DNA of 64,000 bases from Dactylonectria macrodidyma (GCA_020744425.1 JAGMUV010000046.1:225624-289623), one strand, 5' to 3'. Positions 22,560 to 36,600 are shown, counted from the first letter of the stretch. The notes: generated from the sequence alone by a model not told the origin. Translations and numbers: made by a program.

Positions 22560-23817
22560 TATTATCTTCCTTATTAATTTCGGTAATTAAAGTAGGCTAT
22601 ATTATAGCATCCTAATCTTAAAACCACCTCTTATATTTATAGTTACACTTAAAGCGCTGCCTTATCTTATTCCTAAGCCTCTCTAGCTTATAAACAGCTT
22701 CCCTCATTTATCCCTCTAATACATTCTTTAGTTTAATAAAATCGCCTCATGCTAGTCTCTAGAAGAGATATAGCCCCTCCTACCTCTCTGCTCTTAAAAG
22801 CTATATATATAAGCTTATAAAACTAGGCCTTATTACTATATTACTACTATAAATGCTTTTAAGGTTAAAAAAGACCTTTAAGAACTGCTTACTCTAGCTT
22901 TTCTAGTCTATTATTATAAAGGCGGGGGTATATAGAGGTCCTATTCTATAAATAACTAACTAAAAGCCTGGCTTGCTTCTTAAGCTAGGATTCTTCTTTT
23001 ATATAGAGTTAGAAATAACTACCGTTTTACTCTTAATAAGAAGCATACTTTTTAAAAGTCTAAGTATTATAAGGTCTATAATATTATTTAATTAGAGAAG
23101 AATAGCTACTAGGGGGCCTAAGTAGAGCATTATATTACTAGTAAAAGTAATAGTACTATAAGTAAGGTTAAGAAAGATATTAACTGTTTTAAAGAGTGCT
23201 TTATTAACTAGCTTTAACTTAGTAAGCTAGTTCTAGATTACTATTACTAGTATTCCTTATATATAGAAGAATAACCTAAAGGTTAGGAATTATAAGTTAT
23301 CTTTATAGTAGAGTATATTATATAGCTCTTCTATATATAATTACTTTCCTGCTTTAGTATTATACTTAGTTATAAAGATTAAAATATACTTACTCTAAGC
23401 ATAAGCCTATTATATAATAGCTACTATATTCAGGTCCTACCTATCTTAATTTAGAGATATAATTGCTCGCAGTCTATTAGCAAAAGACAGCTAGGATGCT
23501 TAGTTATATAAGTAATAATATAGCTATTAGAAGTCTAGCTTAGTTTACTACCTATTATACAAGTGCTAGAAGAAGCTATATAACCTTATACATCTAGTAG
23601 TACGGACCTGCTTATAAAGTATAATAATAGTTATAAACTAAAAGAACAGTTTATATATTACTATATGCTTTACTAAGCTCTTTAGTCTCTATTTACTATA
23701 GTCTTTAGGCTCTGCTAAGAGGAGGCTGGTCTATTAGACCAGTTTAAACTAAAAGAAGTTACTAAAGAAAATAATAAGTAAGATCTTATTAAAAGAGTAA
23801 TATGCATTATCTTTATA
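22560..23817 (-). pseudogene. Helitron A helicase C-terminal part
   Basis: Minus-strand reading gives Y-T-P-A-F-I-I-I-D and SKQFLKVFFNLKS (~22857-22930), then RPSFISLYI-*-LLRA (22789-22830) and EGLYLF with GDFIKLKNVL. This is the C-terminal Pif1-like superfamily 1 helicase region of fungal Helitrons (QGQT motif, then YVQLSRA, then EGL.L). The Gln-Gly of QGQT has decayed. RFKCNYKYKRWF near 22600 marks the C-terminal end. Separated from the rest of the gene by the pogo insertion. Confidence 0.75.
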
Positions 23818-23819
23818 TA

Positions 23820-25679
23820 ACGTACTTAATAAGTGAGTAAGCTAAATAAGTGAGTGGGCTAAAAATCCCTTATTCTCTCATCTTTTCAATTAATTAATTA
23901 ATTCTTAACTACTAAAGATGTCTTAATTAAATAAAGAGGGAAATATCCTTCTTACTCTTTAAGCCCTTCGAAATGACTTAAAATTAAGTATCCAGAGCGT
24001 TACAGAGATCTATAATATGCATTATAATACCTTGCGTTACTAGTAGAAAGGCATACTATCTTAATACGATACTATCCCTAAATCACGCAGGCTATCTAAT
24101 CTAGAGAAATAGATCATTATTTAGTTCATTCTTAACCTAGATTTACGAGGGTTTCTTCTATAACTGCGTAGTATTAAAGAAATGGCTAACTAACTACTTA
24201 CTAACCGTAATGCATTACCTATTAGTAAGTGCTAGGCTTCTAACTTCATTAGGCAATAACCAGACCTTAAGATATGTTTTTTTTATAAATATGACTATTA
24301 AAGGGCTAAATATAAAGATCTAACTATTACTTATAATTAGTTCTAGCTTATAGAGAATATAATTACAAAATATAGTATTAACTTAGCTAATATTTATAAC
24401 TTTAATAAGACTGGCTTTATAATAGGTATAATTATAAGCAGAATGGTTATTATAGGCATAGATAGGTATAGAAACCTGAAATCAGTATAGCTTAGAAACC
24501 AGGAATGGGTTATAATTATCTAGGCGATTAATACAAAAGGCTAGGCAGTCTAGCTATTTATTATAATTATAGACTAATATTATCTTACTAACTAGTACTA
24601 AGAAAGTAACCTCCTAAGCAATTAAGCTATTATAATGATTTAAAATAGCTAGACTAATAATAAGACGGGTCTTAAGTAGTTTAAGCACTTTAATTAGTAT
24701 ATAAAGGATTAATTAACTAATTACTATTATCTTCTAATTTTTAATAAGTATAAAAGTTATTACTCTATTAACTTTAAGAAATATTATAAAGAGAATAATA
24801 TTATTATACTTTATATACTGCTTCATTCATCTTATTTACTTTAGCCTCTTAATATTAAGTGCTTTAAGCTACTTAAAATAGCCTATAGTTAAGTAATTAA
24901 GCAATTAATCAAATGCTCTATAACTTACGTTTTAAAGACTGAGTTCTTCCTAGCCTTCTATACTACTTATATAGCTACTATAATAAGGAGTAATATTAAA
25001 AGAGGTTTTTAAAAGGCCGGACTTATTCTCTTAAACCTAGAAAATGTTATATTAAAGCTTAATGTATAGTTACAGACTCTAATATTAACTATAGAGGAGG
25101 TCAGCTTCCCTAACCCTTAGGTCTTGAAGACCCTAAAGATAGTGCTTAAGGCCAGTTCATAGTCTGAATACTTTAAAAGACGAGTAAGAAGGCATTAGAG
25201 TAGCTCTTTAGTATCTATCCTTAAGGCGCTTAAGTCATTTTCTAAAGGAATAAAGGCAATAATGTATTAAATAGTATTATTAAAGTCTAAGAACTAGATC
25301 CTTCGATAAGTAAATAAGACTCTTAGTAAGCAGTATAGAGCAAAAAGAACCTACTTATAGAATAGAGGGAAGATAACTATAAAGGAAGGAAGGGAAGTAA
25401 TTAATCAAATAGATATCAATATGTAGGTATACGCTGAATTATTAAAAAGTAATAGCTAAAGAGGGTTAGCATAACTAAAGGAAAAGCGCTATAGAACTTA
25501 TAGAAAGACTGATTATAATATAAGAACCTATTAGATTATTATTAAGATATCTAAAGAAGAGTATAGCGATTAGTTTTAATTAATTAAATAGTTTATTATA
25601 TTTTTATTAAAGTTTTAATTTTAAAGATAGGGATTTTTAGCTTACTTACTTATTTAACTCACTTACTTATTAAATACGT
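23820..25679 (+). mobile_element. Fot1/pogo DNA transposon, RIP-inactivated, inserted in Helitron A
   Basis: 1,860 bp with 51-bp terminal inverted repeats (23820-23870, 25629-25679) differing by 7 transitions, and TA target duplication at 23818-23819 and 25680-25681. The empty site is TA at 48307-48308 in Helitron B. Encodes a pogo-type transposase. Length matches the Fot1 group. Confidence 0.95.
23918..25591 (+). pseudogene. Fot1/pogo DDD transposase with all three catalytic Asp codons mutated
   Basis: The ATG at 23918 opens a frame of about 558 codons, interrupted only by TAG/TAA at Gln/Trp positions. An N-terminal helix-turn-helix region (SQLNKEGN-like start, then SIQSVTEIYNMHYNTLR) is followed by the DDE_1 catalytic core. 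The three catalytic Asp are recognisable by context and all read AAT (Asn): IYNFNKTGF (24404-24406), LLIFNKYKSYYS (24743-24745) and PLNIKCF (24851-24853). In active relatives these are DETGF, LDGH.SH and PLDV.CF. The C-terminus is Lys/Arg-rich (RAKRTYL, KEKRYRTYRKT). The enzyme would cut and paste elements bearing matching terminal repeats, including related MITEs, but this copy is certainly inactive. Confidence 0.9.
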
Positions 25680-26631
25680 TAGCTTTAAGCAGCTATTTAT
25701 AAATACTAATATAAGGCTACTTATTTAGCTAATCTTATTAATAATTAATATAGTTTTACTCTTTTAATATAGCTTTTCTTCTTTTAATATATTCTTTATA
25801 GTCTTTATTTTATTTTTAAATCTAATATTATATATTAAATAGAGGGTCACTCTACTAATAAGTATAGCTATATTTCTACTAATGCCTATTAGGAATAGTA
25901 TATAAAGGCTGCCTTTTAGTCAGAATATATCCTTAATAGTATATATAATATAAGACTTTCCTATACTTCCTTTATTACTAATATATTAGAAGTACTACTT
26001 GCCTTCCTCTTCTTAAAGTCAAGTATTATACTTATTAAGGAATACTATTAATAGTAGTACTACTATTAACTATAGCTTATTTAAGGTCTACTGCCTTACT
26101 AAACTTAAAGTAATATTAATATATAATATATAAGGGCTGACTTTAAGACGCATTTAGCCCTCTAGTCTGACCTTATTAACTAGTATTTCTTCTATCTAAG
26201 CAGGCTATAGTAAGACATCCAGACTTCTATAAGGCCTATTAGTATATATAAAGAATGTATTACTCTCCTTACTTTAGATATTTACTATAATACTAGTGTC
26301 TTCTTTCTTCTAGAGCTTTAATATTATATCGATTTCCTCCTAGCTAAGGAGGCCTATGCTCTAGAAAGGTGAATCTTAAATATCTTATAGTATTATATAG
26401 AACTATCAGCCCTACTAAGCAGCAGTATTATCATCCTATTCTATATTAATTACTATTGCCTCTTTATATAAGCATCTTAATACTGAACTCATAAGTATAT
26501 CCCTGATTTCGCTCCTCCGGACTGCTAATAAGACACCCAGAAAAGCATTATAATACTCTTAGGAGTCGATATTCTCATCATCCGCCCTAGCGCTATCCTC
26601 CTCCCCCATTTAATTGCTAAAGGCATGCGAA

Positions 26632-26714
26632 TGTCACATTCAGTATATCTATAGTATTTGCACTACGTTCTAGCGGAGTGCGCATTCCCTTTTAGTGTAG
26701 CTGGCAATGCGACA
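26632..26714 (+). repeat. Left terminal direct repeat of the TRIM
   Basis: 83 bp, TGTCACATTCAG to GGCAATGCGACA. Three differences from the right copy (TTTGCAC versus TTTATAC, GCTGGC versus GCTAGC), all transitions. Confidence 0.9.
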
Positions 26715-26955
26715 GTTATGAGCCCGGGAGGTCACTGACCTGCAACTTCCACTGAAAATCGCTATCGCAGCTGAAATAGGCAACCCCTACGCTAACCAGA
26801 TGAGGTCAGCAGTTCGAACCCCGCATCCTATAACAAGGTCGCACTGGGCGTCACACACACATCAAGCCGGGCACAGTCACACAGAGCAGTACAGCCTGCC
26901 TCTCGACACCACTATTCAGATCACCTCACGTAACAATCGCTAATCTAGGGGGGTA

Positions 26956-27038
26956 TGTCACATTCAGTATATCTATAGTATTTATACTACGTTCTAGCGG
27001 AGTGCGCATTCCCTTTTAGTGTAGCTAGCAATGCGACA
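26956..27038 (+). repeat. Right terminal direct repeat of the TRIM
   Basis: 83 bp, same ends as the left copy, immediately followed by the GCGAA target duplication. Confidence 0.9.
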
Positions 27039-30000
27039 GCGAATCTACAATCTCTTCAAAGTCCTAGTCCAGACCTTAAAGCTTACAGTCAGCCCGAGCG
27101 TCTTCTGCAAAAACGCGTAATAAAGCGATATTATAGACATAAGAGCGAACTCAGTCGCTTAGTATCTCCTAGAACCTTCGCCAAAGTCTAAGTATATTAT
27201 CCGCTAGCTTGCCTTAAAACCTTTCCTAAGGAATAAACAGAATAAGATATAAGACTACATTCCTATTAATATACTATAAGCACTTTCCTTTATACTATAG
27301 GACCTTAATAGCTACTTTTTTATAAAGACTTTATCTTATTTATTAAACTTATCTATAAGATAACTATTAAATATAAGTACTGCTATTTTACTTAGACTTT
27401 AGAAGTATTAGACCTAGCCTTTATAAATAGTTACTATTAGTAGAAAAGGAATTAGTATTATATCTCTTTAGTAAGACTATTCTTTCTTTAAGACTATAAA
27501 GGATATATAATTATAAAAGCAAAGGTCTTAGAGAATTAGGCCGTAGTATTTATAAGCTTCTAAGTAGGGCAACTTAAAGCCATCTATTTAAAAATAGATA
27601 TTATCTAGTTATGGATCTTAGCTAAGTACTAATAACACTTCCTATAGGCTTAGCTACTATTTAGCATAGGCCTAGTATAAGGAATTAAAATGCACCTAAG
27701 TCTAAGTAAGAATGTTTATAAAGTTAGTCCTAAAGCTAAGTAAATAACTAAGTACTTTAGGTTATAAGAGCTCTTTACTTATAAAAATCCAGTTTATAAT
27801 ATATAATAAGAATAATTTAGTCTTATTTACTATTATTAGTATTAATATTAATATTAATATTAACATAGTACTTAGATTGCTTAGTCCCCTTTACTATTAA
27901 TAAGCTAAATCTAATAGCTTTATAATAAGGGCGAGCCGCTTTTATATAAGAGTATTAAGCTTTATAGTATAGTTATAAATATAATATATAAGCACTAACC
28001 CTTTTTTTTATATAAGAATTATTAATATATTATAATTATATTATAGCTCTATAGTCATACTCTAATTATATTAATTAACTATATAATAATCTTACTTTAC
28101 TTTAAGTAAGCTATTTTTTATAAAGCCAGTCTTTAATATAAGTTTCTAAAGAGCTTAGAAATAGTATAATTACATTTTATACTTTACTAGCCCTGCCTTT
28201 AAAACTTTTTTAATAAAGTACTTAATATATATAGTAATATAATAATAGACTTAGTAATAAGATATAATAAAGTTAGCCTTATACTTAAACCTTTCTAATA
28301 ACCACTCTGCATTATATATTAACTTAGGCTTAACTATAGTAATCCTCTTACTACACTTTACTACCTCTTTTACTAAGGCTTTATTTAATATTATAATAAA
28401 TATATTATTTATAAAGCTCTTAACCTTTAATTAGTATTCTCCTTTATTAAAATTAGCTATATTATAAATAAGATTTAATAAGGCTAGGTTACTATCTAAT
28501 TAAAGTAAGCTATATAAGTAAAGAGCCTTATAATTATTAGTTTTAATAGTTATATAATAATAGCTTATATTTTTATAAATAGATAGTTATTTAATATAAA
28601 TATAATATTTAAAAAAAAAAGAGATCTTATAAAAGAAGAAAAGTATTAAACTAAGAGAGTTATAAATTAAGAGGGTTATTATTTATAATAATATACTTAA
28701 AGTATAAAGTAATACTTTAATAGCCTTATTATCCTATCCTCTATATACTATAAGCTTTAGCTTTACTAAGTTATTAATATTATTAGGATTTAAAATAAAC
28801 TAAATAGCTATAAGGCTAAATATTACTATTATTAACTAGATCTTCTTTTATATAGATAGGCAGCTCTTATTTAATAAAGGATAGTAGTTATTATAAAGTA
28901 AAAGCTCTTTTATAAGTATAATAATATTCTTATTTATAGTCTTTTCTATCTTAAATATCTCCTTTTATACTTTATATAAGTACTTAAGCATTAGCTTTTA
29001 GTAAATTCCTTTGACTTATTAGAAAGCTAATCGCTTTAAGCAGCTATAAGCAATCCGCTGGTTCTAAGACCTTACTATTATATTAAAGATAAAGAAGGAA
29101 AAGGCAGAGTATTAAGCATAATGCTTACTATACTACTATAAAATGACTTTAGCTTAAGACTCTAGAGTTATATTATATAATAGGGTATTCACTAAGTCTT
29201 CTGCCTTATTCTAGTCTATTACTTATAATCTGCTATAACTATAAGGAAAGTAATTAAAGAAGGTCTTTAGGAAATAATCTAAAAAAAAGCTATTTATAAA
29301 CTTATAACTATATAATACTTAAATAAATAGATACTTAAAGGAGCTATAAACCTATATTAATAAGGCCTTGCTTATACTACCTTTATAACTATTATCAAAT
29401 TAGCACTCTGCTTATAAAGCCAGACTAATAAACTCTAGCTTATCTTACTCTATAAAGACAGCCTACTTATTAATTAGAAATATTACTAAAGAGCATAGTT
29501 TAAATACTTACTTTAATATTTCCTCTACTATTACCTCCTCTAAGCTAGGGGGTTATTATATATTATATAGTATAAGCTTAGATTATCTAAGTATATATTT
29601 AGATCTTTCTACTAGCTCTATTATAATATCCTTAATTATTAATGCTTAACTAAGAGAATCCTGCTCTTAATCTATTAAAAGCATAATCTAAGCTATTTAT
29701 ATAAGCTCTTTTATAATCTCTTCTTTTCTTACTATATATTAATAGGCTTATATTAGTATATTATTACTATCTTTAAAGGCCTAACTTTCTATCTCCTCTT
29801 TATTAATTATAATATTAATATATAGGGGGTTATTTTCTTATAATTATTATAAAGCTATATAAATAGCACTAGGTTAAATACTAAGCAGTTTACTTATATC
29901 TTAAAGCATAGATTGCTCTAAGCTAGTCTAAATTATATATACTTATTCTAATATTAATATAAGTAAGTATAGTAAGATTATAATAACTAAAGACTCTATA

Positions 30001-30186
30001 TTATTAATAAATACTATAATATAACCTAAGATATACTTTTAATATATTAAGCTAGTTAGCTAGCTATATTAAATATTAAACTTAGTAATAAACTTATATA
30101 TTATATTAAAAGAGATTAACTTCTCCTTAAGAAGAGTAATATCTTTTAGCTTCTTTAAATACTAATACTTATAGTTAATAAGTATT

Positions 30187-30622
30187 TATAACAGTCGTGT
30201 TCCCAGGCTAAGCTATACAGAGTATAGAGTAGTATAAAAAGGGTTCCTAAGGGATAGACCAGGGTCTATATTAGTAGAACGGTTAGGTCATACTTACTAA
30301 GTAATAGTCATAGTATTATATTAAGTAATAGTTAATATATAATAATATATAATAATTAGAATAGATTAAAGTAACTAAGTTATATTAATAGCTAAGGAGC
30401 TAGTATCCTAATAATAGCCAGTTCTTTAGATTTATATATTATATAATATAAGGTTTAATTACCTTTATTATAAGGGTAATTATAGTAATTATAAAAGTAA
30501 TTATAGTAATTATAAAAGTAATTATAGTAATTACTCTATAATTTATAATAATTACTTATAATTAATAAGAAATTTATAAGGATTATATAATACTAAGTGT
30601 TTATATTATATAGGTTATAATA
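30187..30622 (-). repeat. 3' LTR of Gypsy 2 (left in window)
   Basis: 436 bp. Contains a run of tandem units built on GTAATTATA between ~30474 and 30540. Less mutated than the right LTR at its left end, more at its right end. Confidence 0.9.
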
Positions 30623-30639
30623 TAATATCTCCTCTCTAT

Positions 30640-33600
30640 TAGTCCTTATCCTTAAGGCCTATAAGTTAGCTATCCTAAGTTTCTCCTTAGTTTATCTAAC
30701 CTTCCCTTATAATTATTTTTCTATAATACTAATAGTATATTAAAAGTAAAATTATAATCCGCTATATATTATTATTATCTTTACAAACTTATTAAAGAAA
30801 TGGGCTCTGAAGTTATTAAATACTTAAATTATGCTTAATAGAAGTTAAAGTATAAGATGCTTAAAAGCATTTCCTACTATTCTAAGTGCATTCATTATAA
30901 ATATTCTTATAATAACTTAGAAAAGTCGATTTCTATATATAAGTATTTGTTCCTACTTATCCGATTTTTATATTTATACTAACCGGGTAGCTTCCTATCT
31001 AATGGCTAAAAAGCGCTATTTAAAGTCTAAAAAGGAATAGGTAGAAGAGGAGTTAATAGAATTATAATAATAAATGAATAAGCATTTATCTTATTTAATA
31101 TAGCTTTATTATTAATAAAAATAGCTTTAAGAGCAAAGTATAAAGATAGTGTGTTAAGGTCTTTATTCTTTAGATAAGCTAAATAAGGCAGAGTGCTAAA
31201 AGGCTAATATAATTATTAAGGTCTAGGCCTATAGTAAGGTGAATGTAATTAATTAGTCTACTATATTTAATTTTAGTACTACTTCTTTATCTTCTATTAT
31301 TATATATAGAATATCTTTAATAAATATTATATATAGATAAGGTTTTTTAATAATTATTATAACGTTTTACTTTTAGAGTAGTCTTTCTACTTTATAAAGT
31401 ATATTATTTTTTTATTAATTTTCTTTATATTATAGATTTCTTTAATATAGTACTCTTCTAAGTCTTTTACTACTAATTCATAACTTTATCTATTATTAAT
31501 TAGAATAGTATTTTCTATTAATTCTAATAATAAGATATAAAAAACTAAATAATATTATATTTTTAAGTCCAGTCTGTAGTTATTTTCTAAGATTTTTTCT
31601 AATACTTTATAAGGTCTAATGTATTTATAGTCAAGTTTTTTACTTAGTCTGTTTATTAATAGGTTTTTTATTATAAGTAGGACTATATCTCCTTTTAAAA
31701 AGAATAGTCCCTTTAGCCTTTTTTAGTTATAGTATTTTTTTATTTATTCTTATATAAATTCGAGTTCGGTTTTTATTTCTTTATAGAGGTTTTTTAGTTA
31801 GTCTAATATTAGGATTGCTTTTAGATTAATAATTCTATTATATTATTATTAGTATATATTTAGTATAAATCTGAAATTAGTATAGTATAGTATAAGCTTA
31901 ATGCTTTTATTAGTTATAATATTATAACTTAGTTATACTATAAATAACTTTTCTACTTAATTGTTTTATTTATAGTTAATATAGTATTATAAATACTACT
32001 TAAATACTTAATTTATATATTCTATCTATTTATTAACCTATAGTCAGAATGCTATTATAAGCTAGTAGTTTAATCCTAATTAGGCCATTAAGGCTTATTA
32101 AAACTTAGATATAAACAGAGGTCCTCTATTACTTAGGATCTTTATTAATAAGCTATATATACTAATAATATTCTATAAGAATAAGTAAGCAAACTACTCA
32201 GTATCTATTAACTCTTAGTATAATATAAAATAAGAAAATTTTATAAATCTATTTATAATAATAAGAATGCTATTATAAATAGTGCTATTTATAAAGTCTT
32301 CTAATAAAAGTAATTTTATAATAAAATCCATTATAATAGAGTCCTATAGTCACTTAATAACTAATAAAGGTTATAATTCTTTATATAGTTTATAGTATTA
32401 TACCTTAGTTTTATTATATAGTTTATAGGATTTAATAACTTTTATAACTATTCTCTTTATATTAAAAAATGTATATACTATTTTAACTTATTTAATAGTC
32501 TTATTAATTCCTAAGTATTTATATAAAGAGTGGTTATAAATATCTTATATTAAATATTCTTATAATTCTAAGAGGACTTATAACCTTTATAGTCTGAGTT
32601 ATAATTTAAGAATTAAGTAAGGTGCTCTTATTACTCTATCCATTTTATATATCTAATTATATTCCTTTATCTATTTATAGAGTGTTTCTTAAGATACTAT
32701 TATTATAATTTAGGCTATTTTATTAAGTTTATTAGCTTATTTAAGTTTTTTCTATATCTTATTAAATTCATAGTCTTAGTAGTTAATTATCTCCTAATAT
32801 TCTTTTATATATTATTTAATAAGATTTTATAGGCATTAATTATATTATCCTATATAAGTAATATATACTTTTATAAAGTTACTATAGAAGTATTAATAGA
32901 GTTTCTTAGCTAAAGTCTAGGGGTTTTTATAGTAATTACCTTAGTAAAAGTAAGTAATTACTTAAGGTCCTTAGGATCCAGTTAAGGCTGCTTTTCCTTC
33001 TTACTATAGTAATTTCCTTAAGACTGGATATTTATTATATATCTATTGTTCAAAGCTCTATTCTAACTTCTATAACCATTCTAGCAAGTTATTAAGTAAT
33101 TATAACTCGCTTATAGCTATAATATATTTTTATTTAAGATATCCTTTAGGAGTATAAGCTAATATTTACTTATTAGCCTTAAGTATATCCATTTTAAAGT
33201 TAGATTATTAACTTATTATATTAGCTCGTCCGTTTTCTAAGCCTTTCTTATAAATAATAATATAGTTAAATTCTAATAGGTATTCTATATAATAGAGTTA
33301 TTTTCTACTAAGCTCTTAAGTAATAGCAAAGTATGAGATATTCTTATAGTCTATATATATAGTAATTTAGTATTTACTTCTTAAGAAGTAATATTAGAAT
33401 TCTTTAAAAGAGTTAACTATTACTAAGAATTCTTTATTATAAATAGAGTAATTAAGTTTAGTTCCTTTTAGTATGCATAAGTAGAATGTAATTAGGTATA
33501 GGTTTCCTTTATTATTCTATTATTCAATCTAGGCTCTTAAAGCAAAATTAAAAGCATTAGTTTCTAATTTAATTAGTTATCTTAAGTTAAAAGTTACTAA

Positions 33601-36600
33601 AATGGGTTTACTAAAGATAGCTTATTTTAAGTCATTAAAGGCTTTCTAGGCCTTAGCATTCTATCTGAAGTTTATGTCTTTCTTTATGAGTTCTATTAAA
33701 GGTTTTATAATTTTACTAAATCCGCAAATAAACCTTTTATAATAATTAGCAAACCCTAAGAAGCTCTATACTTCTTTAACATTTTTATCCAGTTTTAGCT
33801 AATCCTTAATAGCTTTAATTTTCTTTTTATCCATTTAGATCTTATTTAGTTAGATAGTATATCTAAAGAAGTCTACTTTCTATATATAGAACTTGCTTTT
33901 TATCAGTTCTATAAGTAGTTTCGCATTTTATAGTTTCTATAGAATTATATATATATACTTTATATATTCTTCTTCTATTTCTAAGAAGATTAGAATATTA
34001 TTAAAGTAGTATATAATAAAGATATTAAAGTATTCCTTTAGAATATTAGTAATTATTTATTAGAATATTATTAGTATATTTATAAGTCTAAAGGGCATTA
34101 CTAAATATTTAAATAGTCTGAATTTAATTCTAAATATAGTCTTTTATTTATCTCTAGGCTTTATATAGACTAAGTTATAAGCATTTTTTAAATTAAGCAC
34201 TATAAACCACTTTTTACTATAAAGGCAATCCTTTAATTTAGTAATTAAGGATAATAATATTCAGTCCTTTAGTATAATATTATTTAACTATTAGTAGTTT
34301 ATAACTAATCAGAGTTTTCTATTCTTCTTTAAAATAAATATAATTAAGTATTCTATAGAGGATTTTAAGATTTTAATATATCCCTTTTTTAATATGTCTT
34401 TAAAGTATTCTTTTAGTATTTATAGTTATATATTATTAAGGTTATAAAGTTTAAAGAACTTAAATAAAGTTCTGTCTTTTAGTATTATTTTATAATCCTA
34501 TTTACTATATTCAGATAGGCCTATTTCTAATTCTTTAGTAAATAGTTTTTTATAAATATAGTAAGTAAGTAATATATTTTTTAGCTTTTTATTTACTTCT
34601 TATTATTTCTTTATTTTTATAAGGTCTTTATTAAGCTTTATTAATTAGCTTTATATAAAGGCAATAGTATAGCATATTTTACTATTTTAAGCTTTATAGT
34701 ATTTATATTTTATGCCTTAAGGTAGAAAAGTTTCTATTATTTCTTTTACTAATACTTTACTAGTATTATTATTAGTTAAAGTTTAAGATCTTATATTATT
34801 ATTTAAATCTAATTCTTAAGAAGAGTAATTATTAATATTATTAAAGTTTACTTAGCCAGTCTTTTAATTTATTATTAAGTTAATTCATTTTAACTATAAG
34901 TACCCTAAGACTAAAGTATAATATATAATAAGTATTATATTAAATGAGATTCCTTTATTTTATCCTTCTATAAAAACCTTAAGATAATTAAGCTCTTTAA
35001 TTATTCTTTTATTATTATAGCTAAAAGGAGTTCTTTTAAGATTATATACTTTATATAAGTTCGCTTTATCTTTTTATAAGAGTTTTAATATATTTATTAC
35101 TATAAGGTAGATATAATTAAATTCTATACTACTATTTATTAAGGCGGGCAGCCAGTTTCTTTTAATTTATACCTATATTTCTAAGTACTGTTTTATTAAT
35201 AATACGCTTTTAGTCATATATAGAGCTCTTATTTTAAAGAGTTCTGCTTCTCCTAGCTCTATACTTATCTATTACTCTATTATAAATAGTATTAAGAGTT
35301 TTTTATACTCTCTATTATTCTATTTTATAAGGGTTAGAATATCTATCTTTAGTTATACTTATACTATATATTAACCTTATTATATATATATATTTAATAT
35401 TCAGGCTATTAGTAGTTTATAAGTTTTATATTAAGCCTCTAATAGTTAATTAAGTAATTTATATTATATTCTATTAGTTAAGTAATACTAAAGTATTTAT
35501 ACTATTTCTATATATAGTAATCTTCTATATCTTCCTTCTTATATAGAATTATAATAGGTTATCTATTTACTTAGACTAAGAAGCAATCTTATTATAACTT
35601 ATCTTTAAAGTATATAATACATTCATAATATATATATAATGCTTATAAGATTTTATTATACTTTTAGTATATTTAATATATATAGGGTTTGTCTCTTTAT
35701 AATTTCTATTTTCTTAAGTTTCATAGGTTCTTTTTGCTTTATTAATATAAAGCTTGGATATAGATATTTGCTTTTTTTATAGCATCTTATTATTCCTTAG
35801 TAAATTATTTAATCTGAATATCTTCTATTATATAGGCTAGTATATCTTATTCTTCTAAAGTAATACTTTAGAGTTTATTATCTAACTCTAGGTATTTATC
35901 TACTAGTGTAAGAATATCCTTATTTTTAATATTATGCTTAGCCTTCTTAGCTTAGTATATATCTCATTCTATACTAACCTATAGTTAGAGAGTAGGTTAC
36001 TATATAATATAGCTATGTATTGTGCTACTATTTAATATAATAGTCTGTCTTTATAGCCTATTTTTATTAGTCTATACATAATTAAGTTATTAATCTAGGA
36101 TTTTATAATTATTAAAGTCTTCTATTTATACTAGGTTTTCCCTAAGTTATTAGACTATAGTAATAGTATACACTCCCTTAGGTTAGGGTATAATAATTAA
36201 GTAACTAGGGACTTAGTCTATAGGAATTAGTTTTTATTTCTTAGTTATTACTTCTTAAGTCCTTTCTTCCTATTCCCTTTTCTTTTCTACTTCGCATTAG
36301 TACATTACTTCTCGCTTTATTTATAGCCACTATTCATATGCTTTAAGGTTATCCTTTTCCCTTTTTATTTATTAACTCTATTTTCTATACTTCTTTTTGC
36401 ATTTATTATTTAGTGTTTATTTATCTATAGGGTTAGTCCTACTAATTAGCCTTCCTTAAGATATATCTTTATATTTTAAATCTACTATTTAGTCTTAGAA
36501 TAGTCCTGCTTTACTAAAGTATCTATTATAATCACTTTAGGTTATATTAATAGATCAGGTAAGGAGATCGTCTTTCTTTTTAACTAAATTAATACTATAA

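Larger units (their letters stand above)
26632..27038. mobile_element. 407-bp TRIM-like mini LTR element, essentially unmutated
   Basis: Two 83-bp direct terminal repeats (26632-26714, 26956-27038) beginning TGTCAC and ending GCGACA, differing at only 3 positions. They are flanked by 5-bp duplication GCGAA (26627-26631, 27039-27043). Helitron B has the empty site (49254-49258, mutated to ATAAA). The first internal bases GTTATGAGCCC (26715-26725) complement the anticodon arm of initiator tRNA-Met, the half-tRNA primer site used by some Copia elements. A purine tract (AGGGGGG) at 26947-26953 precedes the second repeat. The 241-bp interior has no ORF and normal GC, unlike the surrounding RIP-mutated DNA. 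Confidence 0.9.
25682..30181 (-). pseudogene. Helitron A Rep-helicase: N-terminal, HUH Rep and middle part
   Basis: Minus-strand reading. ENNPLY with I-N-I lies at ~29817-29840, the segment preceding Helitron_like_N. F-I-L-N-P-N-N-I-N-N-L-V-K-L-K-L at 28752-28803 matches the family motif around WFTLNPNDINNPVKL. Then IKTNNYKALYLYSLL at ~28495-28540 matches the rolling-circle Rep motif ET.GRGALHLH; its His-x-His reads YLY (28512-28520), so the metal-binding pair is lost. Downstream, about 26100-27600 minus, is a long coding-like stretch (RSEIRDILMSS, LADNILRLWRRF) leading to the helicase. Stops are Gln/Trp to TAA/TAG. The gene would perform rolling-circle replication and transposition in the nucleus. 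It is interrupted by the TRIM at 26632 and by the pogo element on its left, and may extend right past the Gypsy 2 insertion at 30187. Confidence 0.8.

Noticed and set aside
26800..26850. tRNA-like B box (GTTCGAACC) inside the TRIM
   Set aside because: No A box in the right order and no pairing T-arm stem; the LTR-like ends, primer site and purine tract explain the element better than a SINE.
30474..30540. CRISPR-like regular repeats
   Set aside because: Contiguous AT-rich tandem units without unique spacers, in a eukaryotic LTR.
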